A stretch of 64,000 nucleotides of DNA, taken from positions 1,395,501-1,459,500 of the forward strand of contig JAKNDB010000092.1 of the NCBI GenBank assembly GCA_024305405.1. The letters are read 5' to 3'. The stretch is from Dirofilaria immitis. Taxonomy: Eukaryota; Nematoda; Chromadorea; Rhabditida; Onchocercidae. Numbering within the stretch: the first letter of the stretch is position 1; every line of letters begins with the position of its first letter. Both the position numbers and the translations under genes were made by a program. This document shows positions 1 through 12,300 of this stretch, one piece after another. The notes beneath the pieces were generated by a model. It saw only the letters and a list, made by a program, of their open reading frames with translations. It was not told the DNA's origin and ran no database searches.

Positions 1-2281
1 ATTTCACACTGTAACTGAAGTGAAAATAAAGTGATATCGAACACGGGAAAACGATAGAGTAAATTATAATAAGCTTTATTACGCATTACTATTAAATGTA
101 AGTTAAAATGAAAGAGATTATATTCAAATTATACGTCTATCAAAGCTAACAATGAAAATCATCTCAAAAGCTCAGCAGCTTTGAGTATTAAATGCCAATA
201 ATTTGAAGATTAAAAAAATAAATTTCATTTTAATTGACTGAAGAAAGTTATGTCCTATTATCTCCGCAATATGTAATTCAGGAATTACTGACAAAATAGT
301 GATTTTATCATAATGAAAAAAGAAGCAGTCGATATACAAAATAGTAAAACAGAAATTTTGAGTAGGAAGAAGGAATCGAGGAGAAAACTAAGAAGCGAAG
401 CAAGAAGCGAGAAATAAAAATAGAAATGAAGATTTCCATTTTCTGACAATTATTACGCTAAATAATTTTTCCATTCATCGAAAGAAAGCTTTTGTGACGA
501 TAATGATATAGCAAATTGTGGCAATAATAAAATTAAATGCATTTTTATTAACAAACTTTTCAATCGATGGCGCGCTGTACTCATTCCTAAATCATTTCAC
601 TCTCGGCAAATATCGTCGCAGATCAAAGATAATTATGGGTCGTTTAAAAACAATGTTACATCAGTTAGAAATGAAGAACTTACACAAAAGTGATAACATT
701 AAGTTATTACCAAAGCTCATCTTCCCAAACGAAAATTTTTTTTTGTAAGTTATCACAAGTTAGAAGGAAAACAAAAAATGATGCAACTGTCTAGGAATCA
801 AAACAAGCTATTGAAAGGTTGATAATATCAAGTAATCCCTTTTATTTTTAAGACCTTGACTTTATTGACACATCAATTGGATACTAATCTACACTTTTTG
901 ATCAAATACCAGATTTTGTTTCAAACTTTATAATTCAATTCCATAGGATACAAAATTAATGTAACATTAACTACTGTGATAATACAAACCATGCTTATTC
1001 CTATCAGATATATAATGAGCACGAAGTTTCGAAAAACTATCCGGGGACAAACGAAGAAAGTGATATATAAATCATATAATAATTTCATGAAATAATTGGT
1101 AGAAGAGGACCTAGAATGATAAAACATATTGCAACATCCTTTCTATAGAAAAACCAACATTGGCTTTGAAAATCTTTAATTTTCCAAGGTAACAAGGAAG
1201 TGAAACATTCCAAAATCCTCATTTCGCATTTTGTCACTCTCAATTTGATGAAAAAATAATTCTTTAGTATCAGATAAGTTCACGCGTCCCAAATTTGTTT
1301 TGAAAATGCAGAACGAATTCAGATTTCTGCTGGATCTCCTGGAGGTCTTATTCTAGTAGTATAGTACATACAGCGGCATATAATTATTTAATTTTTATTT
1401 TAATATTAATCATGATTCAAAAAACCTCATGTAACTTGGTTCCATCGGCAGATACACATCATGTTCTTATCATGGAAAAGAAAAAAATAATTCGTATGCT
1501 TTTCGAAATCTTTTGATGATGCGAAATGTTCATATTATTCAAGGCAAATCGAGACTTAACTCTACAATCATCCCTTCATATCTAGGAAATAAAGAAATTT
1601 TATATACAATTTTGCCAATGTCTTCATTTCTAATAAATATGAATAAAAGTTTTAAAAAATAACGAACTCAAAAAACATTGGAATTGTAAAGATGTACATC
1701 GAGTCAATATCAACAGTAAATCACTGCGGATAAAATCATTTCTCAGAAATGGACGAGATCAGAAGATATATTTATTTGATTATGAAGATGTATAAAATTC
1801 ATATCATCATCTAAAATTACACATTCTATGAAATTTGGTTCGTCGGATCAATGAAATCAAACTATCATTTTAGGCATTTGTACGATGAAATATATTCTTG
1901 AAAATGCAAGTTGAATTATTAGATACTAATATGATCTGCCAAACATAGTTCTCATAATTAATAGCAGAGGCTTCCATCAATGGATAATTTAGAAATCCTA
2001 AATTATGATAACATATTACGGAAATTTTTTAAAAGGATTTTTTCTAAATATTGCATAATCACGCTATTATGGGCATAATGCTGCAATTAGATCAAATTCT
2101 GTTCTATTAATAGTCAAACCTGGATATAAATTGCTGTTTATGACTACCATACAACAATAGGTTTTCTGATGATCTCGCTAAGAATTCAAATCTACTTTCA
2201 AATAATCAACTGATTGTTTGAAAATTCTTGTTTAAATTTTTAAATAAATACAGCTAAGAACAGTTTTACGAAATATATAAC
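1..2281. other. intergenic, no gene recognised
   Basis: About 2.3 kb of AT-rich sequence downstream of the minus-strand PCGF gene. Open frames are short (under 80 codons), unrelated to any family I know and without convincing splice sites. It probably holds the PCGF 3' untranslated region at its right edge. A purine-rich stretch lies near 355-430. Confidence 0.6.
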
Positions 2282-4195
2282 TCAACTGTTGTCAAAAATC
2301 GATATGCTTTCTAAATAACAATTTGATTGGAATATCTTTTGGTTTGTTTCGACATCTAGTTTTTCGATGAATTTCATCGAATAGTCCCTGCCCATTAATT
2401 CATTGTTACAGAAAATATCCAAATCGTTGTATCGACTTATATCACCAAACAATGTAACAGCTAAATATCGTTTGATCGTGTTCACGGTTGCCATCTCTGC
2501 ATTGGATTATATATTTTATCAGAAAAAGTAAAAATAAAAAGCTTACGAATATTTTTTCCCCATTATTTGCAGTTTAAATAGTAATAGCTATTAAACGACG
2601 CTATACAAGAAACATTTGAGCACGAAGTTCATTATGATTCATTAAAATAGTTTGCTACAATATAAAACAGTTCAAAGAACTGGCCTTTTCTGGATTTCTA
2701 TGAATGAAAAAACAAATAAATTGTTAATATTTACTAATAAATAAAACTTTCATTCTATTTTAATAACGACGAGATAATGTTCTGCAAAAACTTTTTTAAA
2801 TAAGTTCTTCTTTGACAAGAAACTCACCAGATAGTCTTAGGTAAGGCATCTCGATATCGGGAATTTGGAAAGCTTATCAGTACAGAGTTCCACAGCAACT
2901 TGTTCATCATTACGATGATGTTTGTATATCAAATCACCAGAACATTCTCTTCTTTCCGAATTACTATCAACCTGAAGAAAGAAAAATGAAAGAAATGAAA
3001 TACTTTTAAGAACAATAAAATACTGTTTTGCTTTAAAAATCTGATATAAGGCACACTTTTATCATAAAGTTGGGATGAAGTTACTTCTACTGAACGGCCA
3101 AGTTAAGAAACTCAAATTTTCTTCAATGCGTCAGTTTTCATGTGATAAAAATTACCGTATTTTCATCGATTTCTAACTTTTCAGGAGATCCATTTTCACC
3201 CGGTTCTGTTCTAACTGTTCGCAAAAAAGCATTCTGATTCTCTTCCTCTCGTGTTTGTATACCAGGCACAAGTTTATACACCAACTCTTGCATTGTACGA
3301 TCAAAGCTAACATAATGAGATGGATGACTCTAAACTTTTCTGCCATAAAAAAACTTACATAATAAATTAATATTACATCAAGATGAACATTAATCATACC
3401 AATCGCAGTGAGATTTTTAACCTAAAACTAGTTTTATATTTTATAAGATTGTAACACACATTAAATACTAAAAATTGCCAGTAAAAAATAGATCTGCATA
3501 AAGATTTAAAATGATGAAAATATGCTAATGGATTTCAAAATATTGGCATATCAGCATGCTACGATATAAACTTTTTCACTCCATAAGGCTCTAATTGCAC
3601 AGTAAAAAATAATTCTAATAACAATAAATATAAAATAATTTCTCTTTTGCAAGCTAATCTGAATTATTTATTTCCAATGAATCGCTATTTTTATGAAGAT
3701 AATTGAACATGAAGATTTACATATATTAATAAAAAGGAGCAAAACAAATTTAAAATATTAAAGCCTAAAATTCTTTACACATGATAAAACAGCACCTACA
3801 CTCCTATTTATAAAGAAAAAATCAATAATTACATGCCTGATGGATTAGATTACTACATTTAGGACAACAGTTATTGACATTCTCGAAATGCTTCAATAAG
3901 CACGACTTGCAAAAAGTATGCAAGCAATCGGTAACTGTCGTGGCTTCTATAAAGTACCTAAAAGGATCTTGTTAATGGGTAAAAGAGATGCAAAATAAGT
4001 AAATCGCCAAACAGCTCATTGCTAACTAATAGACTAATCTTCTTTTTCTCAGAAATTATTCAAAGAAAATCCCGAAACCTTGAAAATAATTTTAAGAAAA
4101 ACCAACCCTTTGCACAAAGGACACGTTATATGAGGATTCAGCGTTTTCAACAGTATTTTATATTCGTCACCAATCAATGTCGGTTTTCGACTCAT
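2282..4195 (-). CDS. mig-32: Polycomb group RING finger protein (PCGF3/MIG-32 type)
   Basis: A PCGF subunit of Polycomb repressive complex 1; in that complex PCGF proteins pair with RING1 to ubiquitinate histone H2A in the nucleus. Five exons are inferred: 4195-4107, 3957-3837, 3329-3156, 2971-2828 and 2496-2282 (about 247 residues; human PCGF3 is of similar size). The N-terminal RING reads [20 protein letters not shown], then FCKSC and CPKC, giving the C3HC4 ligands. It is followed by [20 protein letters not shown], the family's linker helix. The C-terminal RAWUL (ubiquitin-like) part contains [20 protein letters not shown] and [10 protein letters not shown]. Oddities: exon 4 changes frame at a CCC run (2859-2861), where one extra C would restore [11 protein letters not shown]. 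Intron 2 seems to use a GC donor. The start codon is the first ATG before the RING. Assignment to MIG-32 rather than another PCGF is by nematode expectation. Confidence 0.93.
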
Positions 4196-5071
4196 CCCAA
4201 ATTCTTCGAATCTTGCTTATTGAAAAATTTCAATATTCATTCAAAATACCTTGAAAATATGGTTCTTCTTTATTTGATTTTTGTAATTCAGAACGATATA
4301 AAGACCACCGCATGTTTACATTGTAATATCCGTTACGTTCAACGGAAACAAAGTTACATATCGATAAATACAGTGGACATAAATAGAGAAGCAAAAACTG
4401 AAATGAAAAAAAAGAACTATTACCTGGGAGCATACTGACGGTCATTCCTCATTAGAATTATGGATATATCAACAGAAAAACAAGAAATTTCAGTTGAAAA
4501 AATTACTAAAATCATCGGAATAGGCCGGCATACTATACTAAAATATATATAGTATGTATATTATGTTATAATAGCGTCGGCTAAACATTAGATGTTCTAT
4601 TATCGAAGAAACCAACTTGAAATTAATATAATTGGTCTACTTATTATGATATAGTTGTCTTGTATTACAAAGTGACATCAAAGGCGAAAATAAAAGAATT
4701 ATTTTAACAACAACAATAATACAACAAAGTGAATCAAAAGGATTTACAGAACATTTATTAAACAATACATAAAAGTTATATTTATCACCAAACATTTGCA
4801 TGAATGGGAAACTTCCAATTAAATTTTGAATAATCGCAAAGATGTCTTAATATCTTTAGAAGCAAACTTTCACATTTTTAAAAATTTAAATTAAATTCCG
4901 ACTGATAACTTCATTTTTATAGAGTTCTTCGCTGGAATTGAACACATTATCTATACAACTGAGCAGTAACAGGAACTCACTAAGAAATAATTTAGACAGA
5001 ACTGTAAATTCGTCGCACAGTCTGCCATTCATGAAACGGACAACTATATGTTTTTCAAGCATTAAATTATT
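4196..5071. other. intergenic between CPSF4 and PCGF genes
   Basis: About 0.9 kb separating two minus-strand genes. It should hold the PCGF 5' region and the CPSF4 3' untranslated region. An AT-rich partial palindrome (about 4530-4570) is visible; nothing else is recognised. Confidence 0.5.
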
Positions 5072-6690
5072 TTAACGAAGCATTTCCCCAGATTTATTAG
5101 TTGAATTTGATGATTTAGGTTGCGGTACTTGCTGAGACTTTCCTAAATTTGCAAATTGCTGCCCATTTCCCTAAATAAAAAGATTAATTCGTATCATAAG
5201 CTATGTTAGCAACGTTTTGGCAAAATTAAAATTCATCAGCAAATAGATTAGCACACAAGATTTCCATAAAAATCTGCAATATAATGAGTTAAATAAATGA
5301 AAATGAAAATATTTCAGTGATCAAAACACTGGAACAAATTTGAAATCTGAAGTTTTTTCTAAACTTTCCATGTGATCCATCTGGTGCAGCCATTTGAAAG
5401 AAACTGAAATAAAAAACTGAAGAAATGAAAAACGTTTACCTGGCTTCTCTTTCATCTTTTTCTCGCTGTTCGTGAGCAAGATATGCAGTATTTGATAGAA
5501 ATGCCAATAATCCTTTATGACACCGATTTGCGTAATGACCCTTTTCACCACACTGAAAAATATCGGCAGGAATAACGCAAACAGCAATATATATTAACAC
5601 AAGCCAGATCAAGAGCGACTTAAATTATATCGTTACCACCATCTATTTTTTCCAACAAATTTCACTCATGAAATACAAAAACTTGAAGCTTCAAAAGATA
5701 CCAAATATAGTCGACAAAAAAATAAAAGTACATTAAACTGTAAAACTAAATTTTTAAAAGTAACGGGTGAAAGTAAGCTGAACTTATTAAATAAATGGAT
5801 GGATTCGGAAAAACAACACTAAAATTCTATGCCAGAATCATTTTTTTAATTTCAACTTGCCTTATAACAGGTTACATCTGAAAGGGCCTTTTTCTCGGAA
5901 AGAGCTACCAATTCCTGTGATATCTGTGCATTCACTTTCGATGAATCTAGCAACGGTAACTGAGTTTGAGTAGGTAAGTGAGGACAATAAGTCGCCTGAA
6001 AATTTATATAAAGATCAGTGATACATAATTCATACTTTATTGCGATAACACATTTTTAGCAAATGTGCGCATAAAAGTCAAGTCATTTATCAATGCCAAA
6101 ATTAAAATCAAGTTGAGAAGAAACATGGACCATAGACTGAAATTGAGAATCGTATTAATCAGAAATTGAGAACAGCATTAATCAAAACCTTATGGCCTCT
6201 TTCATGACAATTGTGACATACTATTCCAATATTATATTGTCCTCGTGCTCGAAGAATCTGAGTTGTATCCACAGGTGGAATATTAAATGATGGGTGAGCA
6301 TATTTACAGTCTCTTCCATCCAAACAAAAGCCTGCTAAATAGTTAGGACAAAGAACGCGCCGGCGATGTCGATGTTTACAAAACGGTCCTGAAACGGTGA
6401 AAATTGAAACTAAAATTCCATATATAGTCGTAAGCTAACTAAAATTCTTCGTATCTGTAACTCTTTTAAGAAAGTAAATATTTTAAGGGACAATAACTTT
6501 ACCGTGTCGACAGAAACCACGATCATACCACGGACAATCTTTTATTTTACTTTCAGGATCAATATGTCGGAAAGGGCATTCACGATTACTACAAGCCACT
6601 GAAAATGAATCAGACAGTGAGAACTTATATATATATAAGCAACTAAAGATAAGCAAAGATGTGAGGGTAGATGTTTTATTCTTGTATATA

Positions 6691-6723
<33 letters not shown>

Positions 6724-7481
6724 CCTCTCACTTTTGATAAAATTTACTTGAACTATTTCCTTGATTTTTATTAAAAAACGAATTTTGAAAAAATATTTGC
6801 AATACATGAAAGAATGGAAACCTACTATATTTTGAAAAAAGAAACACTCCGGCATTTTACTTAAATCGTACTCATGTAAGAATTCGCATTGATCGCCTTT
6901 TTACATAGTCCACGTAACCAATGCTTACATACTACAGCCTACAAAACATTTTTCTAAAATAAATGAATAAAACAGTGAAAGAAGATTTATAATGGGAAGC
7001 ATGTCGTATATATGAACTTTCTTAGTTATATTAAATATAAGTAGGAAAATATTATCATACCTTATCTCCAACAATATGTCTTAATGGACAAACAGCTCCC
7101 ATTGTACATGTACCCTGTTCGTTACGTATACATACACCACGACCACTTTTATCCATTCCCGAAAATGGAGCCTGAATATTTTCAATCTTGTAAAAACCTG
7201 ATAAACGTTATCTACAATATCACTTAGATTTCAGATTTAGAATGAGTTTATTTATTCAAGAAAAGAAAAAGTTTTGTCAAAACAAAAACTTTAACTCAAT
7301 TAATCAAGTCTTACATATCATCGAATAAATAAACAACCTCTCTGGCTCCACGCTGCTGCAACAACATTTCCTCGACATCCAATAAGGAGCATGATATTCC
7401 AGCCATATAATCCTCCATTATAAGTGGAGTGCTACTGAACAGTGAATAATGATGGTAAGGTGTCATTGCCATCGCTGCCAT
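5072..7481 (-). CDS. cpsf-4: Cleavage and polyadenylation specificity factor 30 kDa subunit (CPSF4)
   Basis: The zinc-finger subunit of CPSF, which in other animals recognises the AAUAAA signal in pre-mRNA in the nucleus. Exons inferred: 7481-7338, 7171-7061, 6938-6826, 6598-6503, 6388-6189, 5995-5861, 5552-5440 and 5170-5072. Five CCCH fingers are spread over exons 2-5, with family-typical blocks FSGMDKSG, VVCKHWLRGLC, ECPFRHIDPESKIKDCPWYD and LAGFCLDGRDCKYAHP. Two CCHC zinc knuckles follow: CHNCHERGHKATYC, and the canonical CYKCGEKGHYANRC, which spans a GC-AG intron. Start: ATG at 7481, or in-frame ATG at 7418, which fits the family N-terminus better. Exon 3 lacks one base in each of two runs (6898-6902 and 6835-6840). 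The C-terminus is uncertain: the phase as sequenced gives an early stop at 5143, while one more base in exon 7 gives a polar Q/S/N tail ending at 5072. Confidence 0.96.
6684..6723. repeat. (TA)n microsatellite in CPSF4 intron 3
   Basis: An almost pure TA dinucleotide run with a single G interruption, in the intron between CPSF4 exons 3 and 4. Its length is likely polymorphic. Confidence 0.9.
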
Positions 7482-7649
7482 TTTGTGCTTCTCAAATTTC
7501 AAATGGACTATAAAAACATATATAACCTCATCTAAGCATATGTTCTTTCTGAACAGATGATGACCAGCATTTCCCAACTTCCTGACAAAAAGATTCGAAT
7601 TAGATATAATGGTTGTCAGTGCCGACTGCTCAAATCCCAAATTTGGCAC

Positions 7650-7688
<39 letters not shown>

Positions 7689-9319
7689 TTAAGTCAGAGC
7701 ATTTTGCAAGACGAAAATTTTCAGATAATTGAAGTTCTTTTACAACGAAAAACGAAAATATGAAGAAATTTGAAGAAATTGATATTTCTATATGTTATGC
7801 ATTAAGTGTTGCAATATTTGTTGTGTTGGTAATATCTGCTTAGGCAGTTCACAGGTTAAAAAATGAGAAAAAATGAAAATATACGGAATCTCATGCTAAA
7901 ATCACCAAAATCGCTTTATGAAACAACGTACTCGTAACTTTCCCAGTCGTCTCATAAATCGATGGCCAGGTCGTACTATGAAAATCTTTCGTCCCGATAT
8001 TTTTGAAAATCGAGTAATAACGCGGCAACTTCACACGCAATGAAGCTGTATTTGAGTGCAAAGATGAATAGCCAATATTTAGCCAATCCACCCATTATTT
8101 AAAGTCTAAATATCACAATCTTGGAATATCAATGTCGTTACTGGCTTATACACTAGAACTTTTTTTTTTCAACAGCTCTGCACAGTTTCTGCGGGAGACT
8201 TTTATATTTTAAATTGAAACCAATTCATCAGCCTTTAACTTCTAAACAACAAACAACAAGTTGACGATAATACAGACGAACCTGAACAGCTCAAAATCCT
8301 AATCGCTTATTTCACACTCGGAGCGTTAAAATGGGGAATGCGTATACCTTCGTAATTACAATTACAACCGGACAATGGTTCCTCTCCAGCACCTGAGTTC
8401 CACTATCATAATCACTTATTAATAGCAAATAATTAAAACTGACACGAGACGAAACCAGTGAAGTTTCCCGGCGAACTGTTTATTCGGAATGAATTTCTGA
8501 TAATTCCCATAGAATCATTACTTTCTTTTCATATTCAAGGAATTTATACATTCTCTTTTTCATTTGTATAGTTTTTTTAAATGCTTAATAGTTATCAATT
8601 ATGAATATTGGACACAATATAGCGTAGCATAAACTTACGTTCCAGAAATTAAAACTAACAAAAAAACAATGCCAACAGCAATTGTATATAATCTCAGATA
8701 AAATATATATTCGTAGCTAATTAAACAAACACCTGAACTGGAAAAAAATTCTGCCAGCAGAACCATAAACAGAAATAGTGAGAGAGAATCACTCATAGCA
8801 ATACAAAATGTAAATCAAATAGAAACAGATTTCAATGGTGATTTAAATAAACTTGAAATAGTAATATGTCTCGAGAATGGATTATTATTATATATACAAT
8901 TATACAATTTCTTGAAATGAACGCCTGTTTAAATAGTATTAAATTTTTGCGCTTCAGATTCTCTAACAAAAGTATCGTGGAAAACGAGGATTTTATAGAC
9001 TGGAAATATTTTTAAAAACACTGAAGAAACCATAATGAGTATCATTATTAGCAATAAAAAATGGATAATGCATCAAAAACAAATTTCTGAAAGTTGAAAC
9101 AAAAAAATCCAGTTTTTTGCTCGCCTTTTTCACTTCAAGTTTCTTTAAGATTATTCTTTAATTTCTTTAAATTAAAATCAGTAAATCCTTTACTTTAATT
9201 CGTTCTCTAATTATTAAAAACATTTTTCGAACTTAACTGTGAAAAGCTTTGTAGTACAAAATAAGCGAAATGGACAGCCTGGAGAATTAAATTTCACCTT
9301 AAGTCGTTCAAAACTCATC
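7482..9319. other. intergenic between UNC-84-like gene and CPSF4
   Basis: About 1.8 kb. It contains the CPSF4 upstream region, with a TTTTATAG acceptor-like site near 7510-7520 just before its start, the TA microsatellite at 7651-7685, and presumably the 3' untranslated region of the SUN-domain gene. No other gene recognised. Confidence 0.5.
7651..7685. repeat. (TA)n microsatellite upstream of CPSF4
   Basis: An uninterrupted TA run of about 34 bases, roughly 170 bp upstream of the CPSF4 start. Confidence 0.9.
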
Positions 9320-12300
9320 CTATGCTTTTCGTCCATGCACACGAAAACGATATAAGCATGTGTAGTCTGAATCCCAATTTGATTGCACTACTAATTCGAT
9401 TATTGATACAGGCATGTTGATCTCGTTCTGCAAAAGATATACTTCAGTATGTCGAGACTGCAAATTTTGAAATAATATCACATTTTATGATTATCACCAG
9501 ATAATATCTTTACACTTTTCTAAAATTGAACACACAAGATTGATATGTTTAATAATTATGGAAGACAAATAGTTCCTATAAACATGGAAAATTTTACAAC
9601 TCCAAATCTTTCAGATAGACAAAATTTGTGAAAAAATTTTCAAACCACAAACCTGTATATGGAATGTCTGTAATGCTCTTCCTTTAATGTCATACTCGTA
9701 TTGTCCGATTAAAGACTTTGATTTGAGATCATCAACTGCTTTATAAGACTAAGAAAAAACTTAACTTCTTTTTAAACTAAAAGTTCGCAAATAAGTCTTA
9801 TTTTGAAAAAAAAAAAGTTTTTTTAGTCGGAATTTCGAACGATTAATTGGGAACCGATTGAACAATTATTAGTCTAATTTTAAAGTTTTCTAAAAGTCTC
9901 ACCTAAATCCAAAATTCATCATAAAATTTCGAAAATTCCTAGTATGATATACCGAAATATAACACAATTTCCATTCTTTATTGATGACCAAATTTTCTGA
10001 ACAATTAAACGAATGGAAAACATACAAAAACTTGCAAAAGTTTCGGTGCACTTCTCAAAACTCCATCTGGATGTAATGTTGAATGCAAATGTTCGTAGCT
10101 AACTTCCGTGACGTAAATCGGATGCGATAACTTTATTGTTAGATATCCTTTACCACGAAAAGCCCAACATTCACCGGCTGCCAAAGGACGATGCTAAAAA
10201 CTTTCAGTCACAAAATATATTTAAAAAATTTTGCTCAAAAATCCTATAACTAAAACATGCATGAATTACCTGAATGACAGCTCTTGGTGAATATGATGAG
10301 TACCACAGTGGAATTCCAAAAATTGATTCCAGTCGTGAATTTTCCTTGTATGGCTCTGTACAGCGCGTACTTACAACAGATGCCCCTAACAAACTTATTT
10401 TGAAAAAAAAATTAGCTTGTGCCAATTCATTTTTTAATTGGAATAGCGATGCATGATGGCATTCAGTTCAACTCTTAAATTATTTTAACATCTAAATTTT
10501 CTCCATTAATTCAAGTGTATAAATCTTATAAAAACGATATAAGAGATTACCTGAACTTTCCAATGCATAATCTACTTTACCCGTTTTATCCGCATCATAC
10601 GTATCCAATGCATCAGTTATCATTTTTCTTATCACTGTGAAATCGGATTCCGATAGCCCAAGAACAGAAGTTAATTTGGTTTCCTGAAAATTTTGTTCCG
10701 AATAAATTCAAAAATAAAATCTTATAAAATATGTTCATGGACATGATCTTATTTGGAAGTATTTAAATGTTCCAAATAGACTAAACTCATTTAATAATTT
10801 CTTATTCCACAAATTTTAATTCTATCCTCGTCTACAACTTCTGATCTAAATTCTTCAAAGCCTTGTCAACCAAATAATTATGTGATTTCTTTTTGAAAAA
10901 ATTCATGAACTCGTTTTTTTGAAAAATCAAGAAATGAATTTGAATTCACTGCAAACTCACGGAATCTGCATCATTTTTTTCTGTTACGTGATTCGCAAAG
11001 AGAGTAACAACTCGATTTTCTACCATTTTCATAATTTCTAAACGAAATGCCTCTCGTTCTTCGTGTGTCGTCCTTTCAAAACGACTTAAACTGAATGCTA
11101 ATTCCTGAAATCATATGATTTACATATTTGTATATAAATAAAAACACACATATAAGTACAAGAAAATCATAAAATATTAAAAATACTAGAATCAATTCAA
11201 ACGGTTAAAAGGGTTCCTCATTTATTAACTTCCCAATGATACTGACAGTGCCAACCTTATCAAGGTCATCCTTAATTTTTTATTTAATTCAGCTTTTAGT
11301 GTGTCCAAATCATCACTCCGTTTTATATCACGCGATATTATTGAATGGGCGAATTGTGCAATTTTGGCTTCTTTTTCTCGACGAAGCTAAATTAGATTCT
11401 ATTATTCAGAGTAATTTTCAGTAATCATATTAGTGCAACAGAATGGAAAAATAATTAATTAAAACAGTTTCATATTTATAGAAGGTTAGCTAACAAATGA
11501 TTAACATTATTAAGTTTAATAAGTAAATTCAATGGTAATCAAAATACTGTCAAGAATCAAGCTTGCTGTATATTTTTGTAATAATGTACACTTTCTAATT
11601 CACAATAGAGCACTTGGCAAAAGAATTACAAATAAAAGAATCTGGAAACAAATGAACATCGAAGTCAAAATTTAATCAGAAATCAAAAAACAGAATACTT
11701 TATCAAACTGGTTGCGCAAATTTCCAACTGCAATCGAAAGTTCTGATAGTTCCTGAAATTAAAATGAAATTAATCTGAAAATATAATTATAATAAGAAAA
11801 TAGAAGAAATAAAATAAAGGTATCTTATGCCATTTCAAAAAGACTAACAGAACTTAGCTAATTATTTGGTAATATTTTAAAGAGGGAAAGTTACTTCATT
11901 TTTCCTCAAAAGCCATTCGTTTCAATTTTTAGCGTTTGTATTAAGTTTATATTAAGCATATAACAGCCAATAGAAAGTGAGAGAGAGCTAAATAATGAAA
12001 TTTGTTTGCCCAAGAAATTGTAAAATAAAAAATTACACTAACGCTGGTTAAAGTTGACCGCTGTAAATCAGACTGTTGCGAAGTATGAATCATTTTTGGG
12101 CAATTTCATTTTCGATTCTCTCTGACAATGTGTCTAATCGTTCCATCAAACGCTTTTCGACGGCAAGTAAACGCTAAAATAAAAATTGGAGATTGAAATT
12201 TTAAATTTCAGAAACTTATGCATAGCTCACTGCTTAGTCAGGTACGAAAATGTTTTTCACAAGAATTTAAATAAAAAGCATATCGAATGTTAAAATAATC

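Noticed and set aside
4019..4438. 139-codon plus-strand open frame
   Set aside because: It lies antisense to exon 1 of the PCGF gene (4107-4195) and its flanks, has no family resemblance, and the minus strand carries the start of the RING protein.
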